Origin: Serratia symbiotica
GTDB lineage: Bacteria; Pseudomonadota; Gammaproteobacteria; Enterobacterales; Enterobacteriaceae
Direction of reading: 5' to 3'
Assembly: GCF_000821185.2 (NCBI RefSeq)
Contig: NZ_CP050855.1
Coordinates: forward strand, 2,604,001-2,668,000
Length of the DNA stretch: 64,000 bases
Below the pieces are notes generated by a model. That model was not told the DNA's origin. It made no database searches and saw only the letters and a program-made list of their open reading frames with translations. This document shows positions 31,632 to 40,545 of the stretch, piece by piece. The translations under genes were made by a program, and so were the position numbers. Position 1 is the first letter of the stretch; each line of letters starts with the position of its first letter.

Positions 31632-33062
31632 TTAAGCCAAATTAACAACAGCCGGGCGCGATGTCCCTGCTGCCTGCGGTTGCTGCCCAAACCAGGCGAT
31701 TTGATGATGCAGTGCCACCACCTCGCCGATCACCAGCAGCGCGGGCAGCGCTGCCCGTTGAGCCAACTCTTCAAGTTGTTGCAGCGTGCCTATATGCACC
31801 TGCTGATCGGCACGCGTACCCCGACTGATCACCGCCACTGGCGTAGCAGCTACACGACCATGGGCCATCAGGCACTGGCTGATGGCCGCCGCTTTCATAG
31901 CACCCATATAAATCGCTAACGTCTGCCGTGACCGAGCCAGATCAGCCCAATCCAAACCGTCGCTATCGGGGCGGCAATGACCAGTGATAAAGGTCACGCT
32001 CTGCGCATGATCACGGTGGGTCAGCGGAATGCCGGCATAGGCGGTCGCCCCAGCGGCGGCAGTGATGCCCGGCACCACCTGAAACGGAATGCCTGCCTCC
32101 GCTGCCACCTGTAGCTCTTCGCCACCACGACCGAAAATGAACGGGTCGCCTCCCTTAAGACGCACTACACGTTTGCCCTGCTGCGCCAACGCCAGCAGTA
32201 GACGATTGATCTCTTCCTGAATCACCGAGTGTGCACCAGCGCGTTTACCCACGCAGATACGCTCAGCATCGCGGCGCACCAGATCGAGGATCTCGTCACT
32301 AACCAAATGGTCATACAACACCACGTCCGCCTGTTGCATGAGTTGTAGTCCGCGCAGGGTCAACAACCCCACATCACCCGGCCCGGCCCCCACCAAGGCT
32401 ATCTCGCCCTGGGTACTTTCGCCGCTTTGGGCGAAGCGGTGCAAATCCTGTTCTAGCTGTTGTTCTGCCTGTGCACTCTGGCCATTGGCTACCTGCGTAG
32501 AGAAACGGCCACCGAAGGTTTTCTCCCAGAAACGGCGGCGCTCGCTGATCGACATCAACCGCTGTTTGACTCGGCCACGCCAGCGCCCAGCCACTTCCGC
32601 CATCTGCCCCAAGCTGGCAGGCAGTAGCACCTCCAGCTTTTCGCGCAACATGCGCGCCAGTACCGGGGCCTGGCCGCTGGAAGAGACAGCGACTACCAAG
32701 GGTGAACGATCGATAATCGATGGGAAGATAAATGAGCAACGCGGCTGGTCGTCCACCACGTTGGCCAGCACCCGGCGTTTGTCCGCTGCGGCAAACACCT
32801 TGGCGTTTAGCGCACCGTCATCCGTAGCGGCAATCACCAGGAATACTTCATCCAACTGGCAAGGCTCGAAAGTTGTTCCCAACCAGATAAGCCGCCCCTG
32901 CTGCCACTGTTGTTCAAGTTCGGGTAACAGCGACTGCGCCACTATGCGTATTTCAGCCCCGGAGCGCTGAAGCAGATCGACTTTGCGCGTCGCCACTTCA
33001 CCACCACCAACCACCAGCACCGGGCGTTGTTTCAGGTCAGCAAAAATGGGTAGGTAGTCCAC
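31632..33062 (-). CDS. cysG: Siroheme synthase CysG
   Basis: 476 residues, three activities. The N-terminal domain (1-150) is dehydrogenase/ferrochelatase with NAD motif [17 protein letters not shown] and [18 protein letters not shown]. The C-terminal domain (from about 215) is uroporphyrinogen III methyltransferase with [36 protein letters not shown] and [20 protein letters not shown]. It makes the siroheme cofactor used by CysI. In related genomes it adjoins cysJIH; here a 6.5-kb accessory block lies between. Confidence 0.97.
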   Translation of the reverse strand: MDYLPIFADLKQRPVLVVGGGEVATRKVDLLQRSGAEIRIVAQSLLPELEQQWQQGRLIWLGTTFEPCQLDEVFLVIAATDDGALNAKVFAAADKRRVLANVVDDQPRCSFIFPSIIDRSPLVVAVSSSGQAPVLARMLREKLEVLLPASLGQMAEVAGRWRGRVKQRLMSISERRRFWEKTFGGRFSTQVANGQSAQAEQQLEQDLHRFAQSGESTQGEIALVGAGPGDVGLLTLRGLQLMQQADVVLYDHLVSDEILDLVRRDAERICVGKRAGAHSVIQEEINRLLLALAQQGKRVVRLKGGDPFIFGRGGEELQVAAEAGIPFQVVPGITAAAGATAYAGIPLTHRDHAQSVTFITGHCRPDSDGLDWADLARSRQTLAIYMGAMKAAAISQCLMAHGRVAATPVAVISRGTRADQQVHIGTLQQLEELAQRAALPALLVIGEVVALHHQIAWFGQQPQAAGTSRPAVVNLA

Positions 33063-33114
33063 AACAGCCTTTTCATGAATTATAGAAAGATAATCTGACT
33101 ATACGGGCTGAGAT

Positions 33115-33589
33115 TTAGCCCCTGAAATGACGAAAAGGAATGACTAGTTCAATATTGGAATAAGTAATGACGATAAGGGGGAAATACCCCCGCAGGCGTG
33201 GGGAAGACCGGTTGATGCGCACCGCCTCCGACGCAAACTTGTCCGCATCCTTGATATACAACGCGCTGCAACGCAGCAGGGTGCCGTTAAACAGGGTCAC
33301 ATTCTCCCCCTCCTGCAGCGCCCGCACTTCTGCCACATCCACTTTTTTCTGCTCACGCAGGATCACCCGGTTATCGTCACGCCAGTGGCTGCCCATCAGA
33401 CCCACCTGCTGCACCATGGTCTGCATCTCCGGCCGGTACTCCGTCCCCGCCTTCAGTTGCAAGATTTCCAGCGTATCCTTCGAATCCCGAATCTTCACCG
33501 TGATGCGGGTGCCCATATTGGCGATGAGCGTCCAGATTTCGTCGCCCGCCGCAGATTTCAGGCGTTGTACCTCCTGCCCCCTGGTAGCG
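33115..33589 (-). pseudogene. C-terminal remnant of IncI-like TrbC/DotL coupling ATPase
   Basis: Reverse-strand frame reading KSAAGDEIWTLIANMGTR, then ITVKIRDSKDTLEILQLKAG, MVQQVGLMGSHWRDDNRVIL and VRALQEGENVTLFNGTLL. The IANMGTR...VKIRD pattern and a closing beta-rich segment fit the C-terminal half of a VirD4/TrbC-type conjugative coupling protein; the Walker motifs are gone. It is joined at about 33590, out of frame, to a TraY-like N-terminus. The TrbC name is recalled family knowledge. Confidence 0.6.
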
Positions 33590-33835
33590 TGATTTCAGGG
33601 TCACGACCAGGAACCACACCAGCGCCACCGTGCAGAGCATGGCGAAGAGCGAGCCTATCAGCGTGGGCTGCCCGGGTTCCACGTCCCCAAATATCATCAC
33701 CAGCACCTGTCTGGACAGGTCACCCGTCTTCTGTGCGGCGTCGCTGATGGTCTGATAGTCCACGTCGGCGGCGAACACCGGGCAGGATACGGCGCACAGC
33801 AGCGCCACCGCTTGAAGGGGTTTCAGTAGCTTCAT
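33590..33835 (-). pseudogene. N-terminal remnant of a TraY/DotA-like conjugation protein
   Basis: From ATG 33835: signal peptide MKLLKPLQAVALLCAVSC, then VDYQTISDAAQKTGDLSRQV, LVMIFGDVEPGQPTLIGSLF and a membrane helix AMLCTVALVWFLVVTLKS. This is the start of the DotA/TraY family (about 700-1000 residues) of IncI/Dot-Icm systems. After about 80 codons it breaks off into the coupling-protein fragment, an internal deletion of several kilobases of a transfer region. Confidence 0.62.
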
Positions 33836-33938
33836 GGTAAACCTTAAAGAATATGAGCGGATAGACAACAGAAGCCGCCCGAGGGGCGGCAGACGGCGGG
33901 CGTCCCCTTTCCTCGAACAAGGGGGATGTCAAGCCCGG

Positions 33939-34205
33939 TCAGAGGCTTTCATAGTGAAAGCGGCAGGCAATTATCGTTAACTCACCGTCAGTGACGCTAT
34001 AAACGAGTCTATGTTCCCTGTCTATACGGCGTGAATACAGCGCAGGATTTTTGTGGTGACGAAGCCGCTCAGGCTTTCCGATACCACAAAACGGATCAGC
34101 GTGAGCAGCCTTGATCAGCAATTGAACGCGTTCGTATACCTTGACGTTGTTTTTCTGCCAGTATTGGAAATCGGTGGCAGCCCGTCGGGTAAACCGGATC
34201 TTCAA
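33939..34205 (-). CDS. yoeB: YoeB-family toxin
   Basis: 88 residues. Txe/YoeB motifs: FTRRAATDFQYWQKNNVKVY, IKAAHADPFCGIGKPERLRH, the ALYSRRIDREHRLVYSV RNase core (Arg, His) and CRFHYESL tail with the catalytic His-Tyr. Ribosome-dependent mRNA interferase in the family. Overlaps the antitoxin stop by 4 bases (ATGA), the standard TA arrangement. Confidence 0.9.
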   Translation of the reverse strand: MKIRFTRRAATDFQYWQKNNVKVYERVQLLIKAAHADPFCGIGKPERLRHHKNPALYSRRIDREHRLVYSVTDGELTIIACRFHYESL

Positions 34206-34447
34206 ACGTCAATCTCGACGATATCCCCGCGTTCCAGTTCATCCAGAGACGCATTGATATGGGCGGCGTTCACCGGATTGCTGAAAAGGTGTAGCGTTTC
34301 AACCATGGCGTCGTATTCATGGGCACCAATGATGATGACGTCAGGGGCATCACGTCGCAAGATGCGTACCGGCTCGGCGTTGTCACTGACGCGCTGCATT
34401 GTCTCGGCGAAGTGTTTCCTCGCGTCTGTGAACGTTAATGCATGCAT
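34202..34447 (-). CDS. yefM: YefM/Phd-family antitoxin
   Basis: 81 residues. N-terminal Phd/YefM DNA-binding fold MHALTFTDARKHFAETMQRV, then VRILRRDAPDVIIIGAHEYD, and a C-terminal toxin-wrapping segment NASLDELERGDIVEIDV. It neutralises YoeB and represses the pair. Both genes look intact, though they sit in a decayed conjugation region. Confidence 0.9.
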   Translation of the reverse strand: MHALTFTDARKHFAETMQRVSDNAEPVRILRRDAPDVIIIGAHEYDAMVETLHLFSNPVNAAHINASLDELERGDIVEIDV

Positions 34448-34502
34448 ATGTCTCTCCTGTTACCTGTTGAACACAGAATAACACCTGTACCTTTTAAGGT
34501 AC

Positions 34503-35001
34503 AGGTAAATCCACTATCGCCGTAAACCGGCGGTGAGTACCCGGCGACACCAGCGCCTCTCCCGCAGGAATGCCTGAAACCCGCCCTGCTCTGACGCCGA
34601 GACCCGCTGCGCTTCCAACTGCCACAGCCGGTAGTTTACCCCCAGTGCCTGCACGAAACCGGTGGCGCTCAGCAATCCCATGACCAGCAACACACTGCCG
34701 ATGCGCAGCTAGCCAGTCGGGCTGACGCTCCCCCCCACTGTCACCAGCATCAGCAGGAGTCCGATGGCCGGGAGGCCGCTGTCCACCACGGCCTGAGGCC
34801 AGTTGGCCGGATGATAGTCATCCACAGACCAGCACGACGTGACAGTCTGGATACACTGCCAGAGCCGGGCAACATTGCGGCCGGTGTAGCGCCCAACCTG
34901 AGAGATGTCAGAGACCGGCACCAGCACGTTAAGGGCAAACCAACCGGCCTGCACGTTTCGCTATCGGTACGGGCGGTTTTTTTCCTCCGGGAGGCGATCA
35001 T
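34503..35001 (-). pseudogene. Degenerate membrane-protein gene of the conjugation remnant
   Basis: Frameshifted reverse-strand coding remnant. It begins MIASRRKKTARTDSE, shifts frame near 34950 to QAGWFALNVLVPVSDISQVG, and continues with hydrophobic ALGLLLMLVTVGG-like text until an in-frame stop near 34707, then LRIGSVLLVMGLLSATGFVQ. High GC and position suggest the same IncI-like transfer region, but I do not recognise the family. 35002-35231 holds nothing identifiable. Confidence 0.45.
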
Positions 35002-35231
35002 GCCCCCTGCTTTCTGTCTTCATGACACGCCCCTGATGCATTGGTGTGTTAGCGCTGATAAACAAATATTATTTATATTCGAAAAACGAAACCTATAATT
35101 TAACCCACACTTAATTAACCATTTGATTTATCTGCTGTTACTACCCTGCCCTACTTTGCCTGATTCATACATTAAGTTTACGAAAAACATCATAGTCACA
35201 CCGTAGGTGAATATATATAAAGAATTCTAAA

Positions 35232-36149
35232 CTACCTTATCCACTCGGCAAGAACCGCATCAAGCTTCGCCAACGCCTGAATATGCTTATCTTTTGGCAT
35301 GCGCCCAATATTTAGCAACTTCCACTTGACCGCTGGTAGATACTGAATCTGATCTTCAGGAGCTAGACTCCAATCCGGTTGACCACTTTTGAAAGACATC
35401 AAAAAATCATAATCCCGCAGCGTGAATTGTGCTTTGAGAGCAATAACCATTAAGTTGGGTATCGCATTGAGTTCTTCCAGAGAGACCGCATCGAATGTCA
35501 TTCCATTAAATTCATTCGCATATAGCCCAGAAATATCTTTCCAGCGGGGATTAAGCACCTCTGATATTGGGCGCGGGTGTCCTAGCAGATAGGTGATGAA
35601 ACCATTAAAAATGTGGCGATCAATACCTTGCGTTTCGAGCAACATTTTAACGTCATAAAAATCACGGGGATGTTGCCTATCCAGCGCAGCACAAAGCTTG
35701 CCACCATAGAGGTCGGCAAGCGATGCTACCTGAATAGTAGCGAAACCGAACTCGTCCTCTACCGCTTCAACAACATCACGTTCTTCTGGAGGATACAGGG
35801 TACCTCGAGCAACAGGCGAAACTTCTATCTTTATCTGTGCCTCCTGAGAAGAAACAACAATGCGCATTTCATCAGGATTATTCGTTTGTAGTACCGCCGA
35901 AATACCAGCCTGTTGTTGTAGTATTTTAGCAATACGCATCAAAGCATCCCGAACGCTCGGCAATGCCACTTCTCTGCTCTCCAGCAGAATGTAAGCCAAA
36001 TCGATATCAACCGATAGACGTGGAAAATCACGAATAAACAAGTTTATTGCCGTTCCACCTTTTAACGCAAAGCATCGTTCTGATGCCACAACAGGTAATA
36101 CACTAAGCAGCAACGCAACTTGCCGATAATAAGGTGATTGACTATCCAT
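35232..36149 (-). CDS. abiEii: AbiEii-type nucleotidyltransferase toxin
   Basis: 305 residues from ATG 36149, which overlaps the abiEi stop by 8 bases; the frame is open upstream but inside abiEi. The nucleotidyltransferase core is ALKGGTAINLFIRDFPRLSV with the Asp pair VDIDLAY, followed by SLADLYGGKLCAALDRQHPR and DFYDVKML. In the family it is the toxin of a type IV toxin-antitoxin and phage-abortive system. Frame intact; AT content higher than the cys genes. Confidence 0.9.
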   Translation of the reverse strand: MDSQSPYYRQVALLLSVLPVVASERCFALKGGTAINLFIRDFPRLSVDIDLAYILLESREVALPSVRDALMRIAKILQQQAGISAVLQTNNPDEMRIVVSSQEAQIKIEVSPVARGTLYPPEERDVVEAVEDEFGFATIQVASLADLYGGKLCAALDRQHPRDFYDVKMLLETQGIDRHIFNGFITYLLGHPRPISEVLNPRWKDISGLYANEFNGMTFDAVSLEELNAIPNLMVIALKAQFTLRDYDFLMSFKSGQPDWSLAPEDQIQYLPAVKWKLLNIGRMPKDKHIQALAKLDAVLAEWIR

Positions 36150-36915
36150 GTGAGATTCCTTTGCTAACAAAACTATCTGGAACAGTGATCTGATATTTTT
36201 GGTCCAGCTTGCCACCAGATATGATCTGCCGTTTCCCGGCTCCCAAATCAATGTTGGTTTTATCTATTCGCTTACCCCATGCATGAGCATAGTGATCAGC
36301 CAGAAACAGGTAAAGTCGGTTAGTTTTCACTGCGCGACTGGATTGCAACAACACTTCGACTTTACGCGGGCTTAGATTTACCAACCCCTGAAACAGCTCC
36401 GCAGCATGCTCAAATGAAAGCGAACCAGGCACTGCATTAGCTATTTCGTAAGCAGCTAACTCCGGTACACTCGCTTTCAACCGCTCTCCCTTAATTTCTA
36501 CTTCGGTCAGATACTTTTCGTCATGCATATTGAGCTTCTGATTTGAAAGTACAAGCCACTCGACATTGGGAAATTCTTTGAACCACTTTGGTAATGAAAC
36601 TTTATCTCCGACGCAAAGCCAAATTGTCTGGCGTGTTAAGTGAAGATAATGAGAGCGTCCCTGATAGGTCAAGCTAGTAAGCCCCGCCAGATGCACTGAA
36701 ACCCCCAACTGATTTTGCAAGCATAAGACGGCATCGCTCCACTTAGGCTCGCGCCCACTCCGCACGTATACACCTGCACGTAGCTTTTGCAACCAGTCGC
36801 TGTGCATATATTTATTGGCTAAAGAAGGACTTATGCCGTTTTTGGTCAACCAAGACTGTAATACCAAAGAACCCGGCGCAGTGTTCTGCAAAAGCCAGTT
36901 TAGTTTTGATGACAT
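36142..36915 (-). CDS. abiEi: AbiEi-type antitoxin
   Basis: 257 residues. N-terminal winged-helix (LNWLLQNTAPGSLVLQSWLT, LANKYMHSDWLQKLRAGVYV) then the AbiEi C-terminal domain (ASVPELAAYEIANAVPGSLS; FEHAAELFQGLVNLSPRKVE). It represses the operon and neutralises the nucleotidyltransferase downstream. The GYV-type promoter-proximal MSSKLNW is the start. It lies just downstream of a P4-type integrase relic and is probably cargo of that lost island. Confidence 0.88.
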   Translation of the reverse strand: MSSKLNWLLQNTAPGSLVLQSWLTKNGISPSLANKYMHSDWLQKLRAGVYVRSGREPKWSDAVLCLQNQLGVSVHLAGLTSLTYQGRSHYLHLTRQTIWLCVGDKVSLPKWFKEFPNVEWLVLSNQKLNMHDEKYLTEVEIKGERLKASVPELAAYEIANAVPGSLSFEHAAELFQGLVNLSPRKVEVLLQSSRAVKTNRLYLFLADHYAHAWGKRIDKTNIDLGAGKRQIISGGKLDQKYQITVPDSFVSKGISHG

Positions 36916-36984
36916 AGATTAACCAAAAGTGAAATAATAAATTAAAAATTAAACTATCAAGTTGATAATCTGTCAATGCTAAAC

Positions 36985-37207
36985 TCAAGTGTTCCGTGAA
37001 TTTCACGTAATGCCCTCGCTTGTGCGAGGGTCACTGTAGGTTACACACCATAGGCCATACACTTCTCTTTCCCGTTGAAGCGATATTTCATGCGCCAGTT
37101 TCTGGAACCAGAGGGAACAACCTAAAGATACAAACCGCGCCATCCGATAGTTTGTAGGCTTTCTCTCTGGGTTTAGTAGCGTCTACCTGTCGGGCTTTAA
37201 GCTTCAT
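36985..37207 (-). pseudogene. P4-type integrase N-terminal remnant
   Basis: From ATG 37207 the reverse strand reads MKLKARQVDATKPREKAYKL, then SDG; after a frameshift it resumes as GSRNWRMKYRFNGKEK and, past a stop, PTVTLAQARALREI. This is the DUF4102 arm-binding domain of P4-like integrases. About 75 codons remain. Confidence 0.82.
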
Positions 37208-37358
37208 TGGGGGCACCCCCCTGAACCGAACACAGAATGCCCCCAACTGTGACTTGATTCCGGTTGAGTCCAGTTGATAGCAGGAGATAAGATACGGGCT
37301 AGAAACCGCAGTCTACGGGCTTTAAGTTGATTTCGGTAGACTTGAGAAGAGTTTGAAA

Positions 37359-37405
37359 TGGTGCCGATAATAGGGGCCGAACCTACGATCTTGCAATTAC
37401 GAACG
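37359..37405 (-). other. tRNA-Thr(CGU) 3'-end fragment, likely attachment site
   Basis: The minus strand reads ...GATCGTAGGTTCGGCCCCTATTATCGGCACCA: the T arm, acceptor stem and CCA of a thrW-type tRNA, with the anticodon side decayed. The fragment is followed in the same direction by the P4-type integrase relic, the usual tRNA-att-int arrangement of an island. No full tRNA is present. Confidence 0.7.
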
Positions 37406-37519
37406 CGAGCCGACGCTAAAATGAGTACAATCATGAGTACACACAAGAAGAAAAAATAAATAAATCATAAAAATCAATATATTAAAATAAAAAACCTTGT
37501 TCATCGTCTAATCAGGAAT

Positions 37520-38821
37520 TTATAGCAATTTATCCAAATAATCCGCCCACACCTGCAACCACTTCCGGCACTCTGCATCATACTTATACAAATTACAAAT
37601 CCCTTCAACGCCGCCACGTGTATGCCCCAATACGGCCTCTGCTACCTCATTTGGACACTGCAAACGAGATAACCCCGTTCGTACTGTACGACGCAGATCG
37701 TGCGGCGTCCAATGAGGTATATCAAGCATTTGACCGCTTTCACGTAGACGCCATGAGTTTTCAGTTAGATACTTCTGCTGGATAGGCTTCTTTGTGGCTT
37801 GCGAAGAGAATAGATATTTGTCAGAGGTAAGGCGTAGAACGTTGAGAAAGTCGATCGCTTGATCAGATAACTGTACGTAGCGCTCTATCCCTGTTTTAGT
37901 TTCTCGCAGATGAATCGTGCCTTTTTCAAGATCAACATCCTTCCATGCCATATTGCAGACTTCACCGGTACGACACCCGGTCCAGAGAGTCAGCCGTAAC
38001 ACGTTTTTGATCGTTGGCGTATAAGCAGAGCCCGGAAGCCATTTAAGGAATTTAGCAAGCTCGTCCTCGCTCAGTACTCGGGTTCCTCGTTCGTTTGTGA
38101 GCTTAATTCTGGTCTGTCGTAAGCTGGATTTTGCTAACAAGGCCGGATTCGCAAAACTGTCATCAAAACGCCCAAGGCCAATTGCAAACTCATAAGCGAG
38201 TGAAAGTTCCCTCAGAACATTACCGGCCTGTACGGTTGCCCCTCGGGCTACAATGCTATTGATTAAATTAATGATATCCTGGCGCGTAATCTCAGCAGCA
38301 TTTCGTGTTCCTAAGGTTTTAACGGCATCACCATAGAGAGTACGGCGGACCTCGGCCTGCCCTTTAGGCTTTCTGGCTCCGGGAATGATCTTCCCATCAT
38401 TCGTTTTACGATCCTCAATACGCTCGGTAAGATACAGTTCAACTAATCCCTGTACGGTCAATTCAGGGATACTAGCCTGTTCAGCTTCAATCGCACGCTG
38501 GAGCTTATCTTGCTTAAGCTCTGAGGCAGGGCACCGACCTTCCTGTCGGAGGAGCTTTAATTCGTGGAGTTTAAGACGTGCAGCGGCGAGAGAAGTCTGC
38601 GGGAAGTTACCAATTTTAACCTGAGCAAGCTTGCCAGTCAGAGGACTTGTGTAACGGTAGAAAAAAGACTTAACCCCAGTTGCACCGCAGGAGACACGTA
38701 AGCCACGATTTTCGCCTACATCAGCCTTATCTTTGTCGCCAGGCTTCATCATTTCTACCGCTTTAAACGAAAGTGGCTTTCCCTCTTGTTTTCCTACCAT
38801 AAAGACTCCGTTATCATGCAC
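37520..38821 (-). CDS. Tyrosine-type integrase
   Basis: 433 residues. The N-terminal DUF4102-type arm domain (GLRVSCGATGVKSFFYRYTS; AQVKIGNFPQTSLAAARLKL) is followed by a core-binding domain and the catalytic domain: LTLWTGCRTGEVCNM (Arg), HLRETKTGIERYVQL (Lys), HWTPHDLRRTVRTGLS (His-xx-Arg), AVLGHTRGGVEGICNLYKYD (His and Tyr). All catalytic residues appear present. About 197 bases upstream, in the divergent direction, lies a mutS-like 5' end. It probably belongs to a different element from the thrW-linked relic. Confidence 0.92.
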   Translation of the reverse strand: MHDNGVFMVGKQEGKPLSFKAVEMMKPGDKDKADVGENRGLRVSCGATGVKSFFYRYTSPLTGKLAQVKIGNFPQTSLAAARLKLHELKLLRQEGRCPASELKQDKLQRAIEAEQASIPELTVQGLVELYLTERIEDRKTNDGKIIPGARKPKGQAEVRRTLYGDAVKTLGTRNAAEITRQDIINLINSIVARGATVQAGNVLRELSLAYEFAIGLGRFDDSFANPALLAKSSLRQTRIKLTNERGTRVLSEDELAKFLKWLPGSAYTPTIKNVLRLTLWTGCRTGEVCNMAWKDVDLEKGTIHLRETKTGIERYVQLSDQAIDFLNVLRLTSDKYLFSSQATKKPIQQKYLTENSWRLRESGQMLDIPHWTPHDLRRTVRTGLSRLQCPNEVAEAVLGHTRGGVEGICNLYKYDAECRKWLQVWADYLDKLL

Positions 38822-39017
38822 CTTATGCAGTCATGAACATAAATGTAGGTTGCGCTGTATGTGCCCATATTTTACCAGGCTATCGGTTGGCAAGCTACAC
38901 TTTAACCTACATTCAAATGTAGGATTTCATGATATTCGATGAGACAACGTGAAGCCTAATGATAACCATAAAAACCAATAACTCATTAAAAATTAATAAA
39001 ATTTACATCAAAAACCG

Positions 39018-39065
39018 ATGAGTACAATAGAAAATTTAGAATCGCACACCCCAATGATGCATCAA
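39018..39065 (+). other. mutS-like 5' end fragment beside integrase
   Basis: Reads MSTIENLESHTPMMHQ, matching the usual MutS N-terminus (MSxIENFxxHTPMMQQ). The DNA at 39045-39064 (CACACCCCAATGATGCATCA) aligns with 19469-19488 in mutS (CATACGCCGATGATGCAGCA), 16 of 20 bases. After that the sequence is unrelated to mutS. It looks like an attachment end carrying a replacement mutS start. Confidence 0.6.
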
Positions 39066-39302
39066 TGTTGGTTGAAACAGCATGAAGGGCTGACAGTGCA
39101 GCACACTCAACGCGCGCAGCGCCCCCGTAATAAAGGCGTACACCGCCATCAATGCGGGATCTTCCAGACAGCGGATCCCCGCTATCTGGAAAAATATCTG
39201 GCCAGGCCGGGCGCGCAGCGTATCAAGCCGGAATCCGTATCCCGCCAGGATATCGGCACGGCGCTGTGGCGACATATGCTGCAGCATTGACAAGGCTGGC
39301 AT
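39036..39302 (-). other. Unidentified reverse-strand frame next to the mutS-like fragment
   Basis: 88 codons (MPALSMLQHMSPQRRADILA ... ITGALRALSVLHCQPF) ending in the mutS-like core. I do not recognise a family. It may be the remnant of a gene cut by integration, or chance. 39066-39600 holds this, a partial R1 repeat, an R2 repeat and no intact gene. Confidence 0.25.
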
Positions 39303-39334
39303 CTACTGGGCCATGGATTGATTTACCGCTACTT

Positions 39335-39432
39335 AGAACCTATCCCAGTAGGCGTACAGTGTTACAGCCAGTTTGGAGCAGGGCAGTGTAACAACCGGCG
39401 CGTTCAGGGAGAAAGTGAGCCAAATAAGCAGC
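39335..39432. repeat. Palindromic repeat family R1, copy B (truncated)
   Basis: Starts AGAACCTATCCCAGTAGGCG and continues CAGCCAGTTTGGAGCAGGGC and CGGCGCGTTCAGGGAG like copy A read in reverse, but ends about 50 bases early (after GTGAGC), without the second terminal repeat. Confidence 0.8.
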
Positions 39433-39543
39433 AGGTCACCTAAGTACGCGTTCAAATAGTCCCAACCCTTCGGAGCACGCCCCAAAAACCGGGACTCTTC
39501 ATCGTCGGGCTTTTTACATCGGCCCGCTATGCCGGTCCCTTCC

Positions 39544-39591
39544 CTTGATTACCGGCTTCTGGCTCTGCGACACCGCCACGGTCAATGACCG
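39544..39591 (-). repeat. Short repeat family R2, copy 1
   Basis: Minus-strand CCGGTCATTGACCGTGGCGG ... AAGCCGGTAATCAAGG, about 90% identical over 47 bases to 59351-59399. It ends 9 bases past the cysH stop. Confidence 0.65.
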
Positions 39592-39599
39592 GGCACAGC

Positions 39600-40328
39600 C
39601 TAGTCTTCGTGCAAACCGCACTCGCGCTTCAGGCCAAAGAAGCGGGTTTCTTCTTCGCTCATGCCCGGTTGCCATTTTTGGCTGGTGTGGGTGTCGCCGA
39701 CCGACAAATAGCCTTGCTCCCACAACGGATGATAACTTAGACCGTGTTCGGTCAGATATTGGTAAATCTTGCGGTTATCCCAGTCGATGATCGGCAGGAT
39801 CTTAAATATCCCGCGCTGCACCGCCAGCACCTGCAAAGTGGCGCGGCTAGCAGACTGCTCGCGCCGTAGGCCAGCAAACCACGTTTGCGCCCCCAGCGTT
39901 TCCAGCGCCCGGTTCATCGGTTCAACCTTGTTGATTTGGTTGTATTTTTCGATACCTTCCACGCCCTGCTCCCATAGCTTGCCATAGCGCACCTCTTGCC
40001 AAGCAGGAGACTGTTCAGCACGGAACACCCGCAAGTTTAGCTTCAGTTTGTCAACCAACTGATCGATAAACTGATAAGTTTCCGGGAACAGATAGCCGGT
40101 ATCGGTAAGGATCACCGGGATATCCGGCCTGATACGGGTGACCAAATGCAGGCACACCGCTGCCTGTATACCAAAGCTGGAAGAGAGCACAAACTCGCCG
40201 GGCAGATGCTTCAATGCCCATTCAACCCGTTGCTCGGCAGAGAGGGCTTCTAACTGGCCGTTCACTACCGCCAGGGCCTGCCCGGATTTCAGCAGCGCAT
40301 TCAGCGCCGCCGGATCGAATTCCGCCAT
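39600..40328 (-). CDS. cysH: Phosphoadenosine phosphosulfate reductase CysH
   Basis: 242 residues, family 244. PP-loop fold ([36 protein letters not shown]), substrate loop [11 protein letters not shown] and the C-terminal redox motif RECGLHED with catalytic Cys. Reduces PAPS to sulfite with thioredoxin. It is separated from cysI by a 0.2-kb gap containing R1 copy C, an uncommon disruption of the cysJIH operon. Confidence 0.97.
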   Translation of the reverse strand: MAEFDPAALNALLKSGQALAVVNGQLEALSAEQRVEWALKHLPGEFVLSSSFGIQAAVCLHLVTRIRPDIPVILTDTGYLFPETYQFIDQLVDKLKLNLRVFRAEQSPAWQEVRYGKLWEQGVEGIEKYNQINKVEPMNRALETLGAQTWFAGLRREQSASRATLQVLAVQRGIFKILPIIDWDNRKIYQYLTEHGLSYHPLWEQGYLSVGDTHTSQKWQPGMSEEETRFFGLKRECGLHED

Positions 40329-40367
40329 ACTTGCCTGCCTCCTAATGCTTGGAATATTACGATGCTT

Positions 40368-40513
40368 AGAACCTATCCCAGTAGGCTATTTTATTTGCCA
40401 TTTTGGCCCTGGGCAGTACTCCCCCTCCTCACATCCTCCCTGAACACGCCGGTTGTTACGCTGCCCTGCTCCAAACTGGCTGTAACAATGTACGCCTACT
40501 GGGATAGGCCCTT
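40368..40513. repeat. Palindromic repeat family R1, copy C
   Basis: 146 bases between cysI and cysH. Ends AGAACCTATCCCAGTAGGCT and, reverse-complemented, TAAGGGCCTATCCCAGTAGG; same interior blocks as copy A (CCATTTTGGCCCTGGGCAGT, CCAAACTGGCTGTAACAATG). It lies within the presumed cysJIH transcript and could form a long hairpin there. Confidence 0.9.
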
Positions 40514-40545
40514 ATTTGGCTTCGCTGCCCAGGTGCCGAACTGCC

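Noticed and set aside
35232..36251. Longer start for the AbiEii gene and for surE (25935)
   Set aside because: The upstream parts lie inside the preceding genes and lack family similarity; the internal ATGs give normal lengths and short coupled overlaps.
37204..37446. 80-codon leftward frame across the tRNA fragment
   Set aside because: It covers the tRNA-Thr remnant and the integrase start region; no protein family features.
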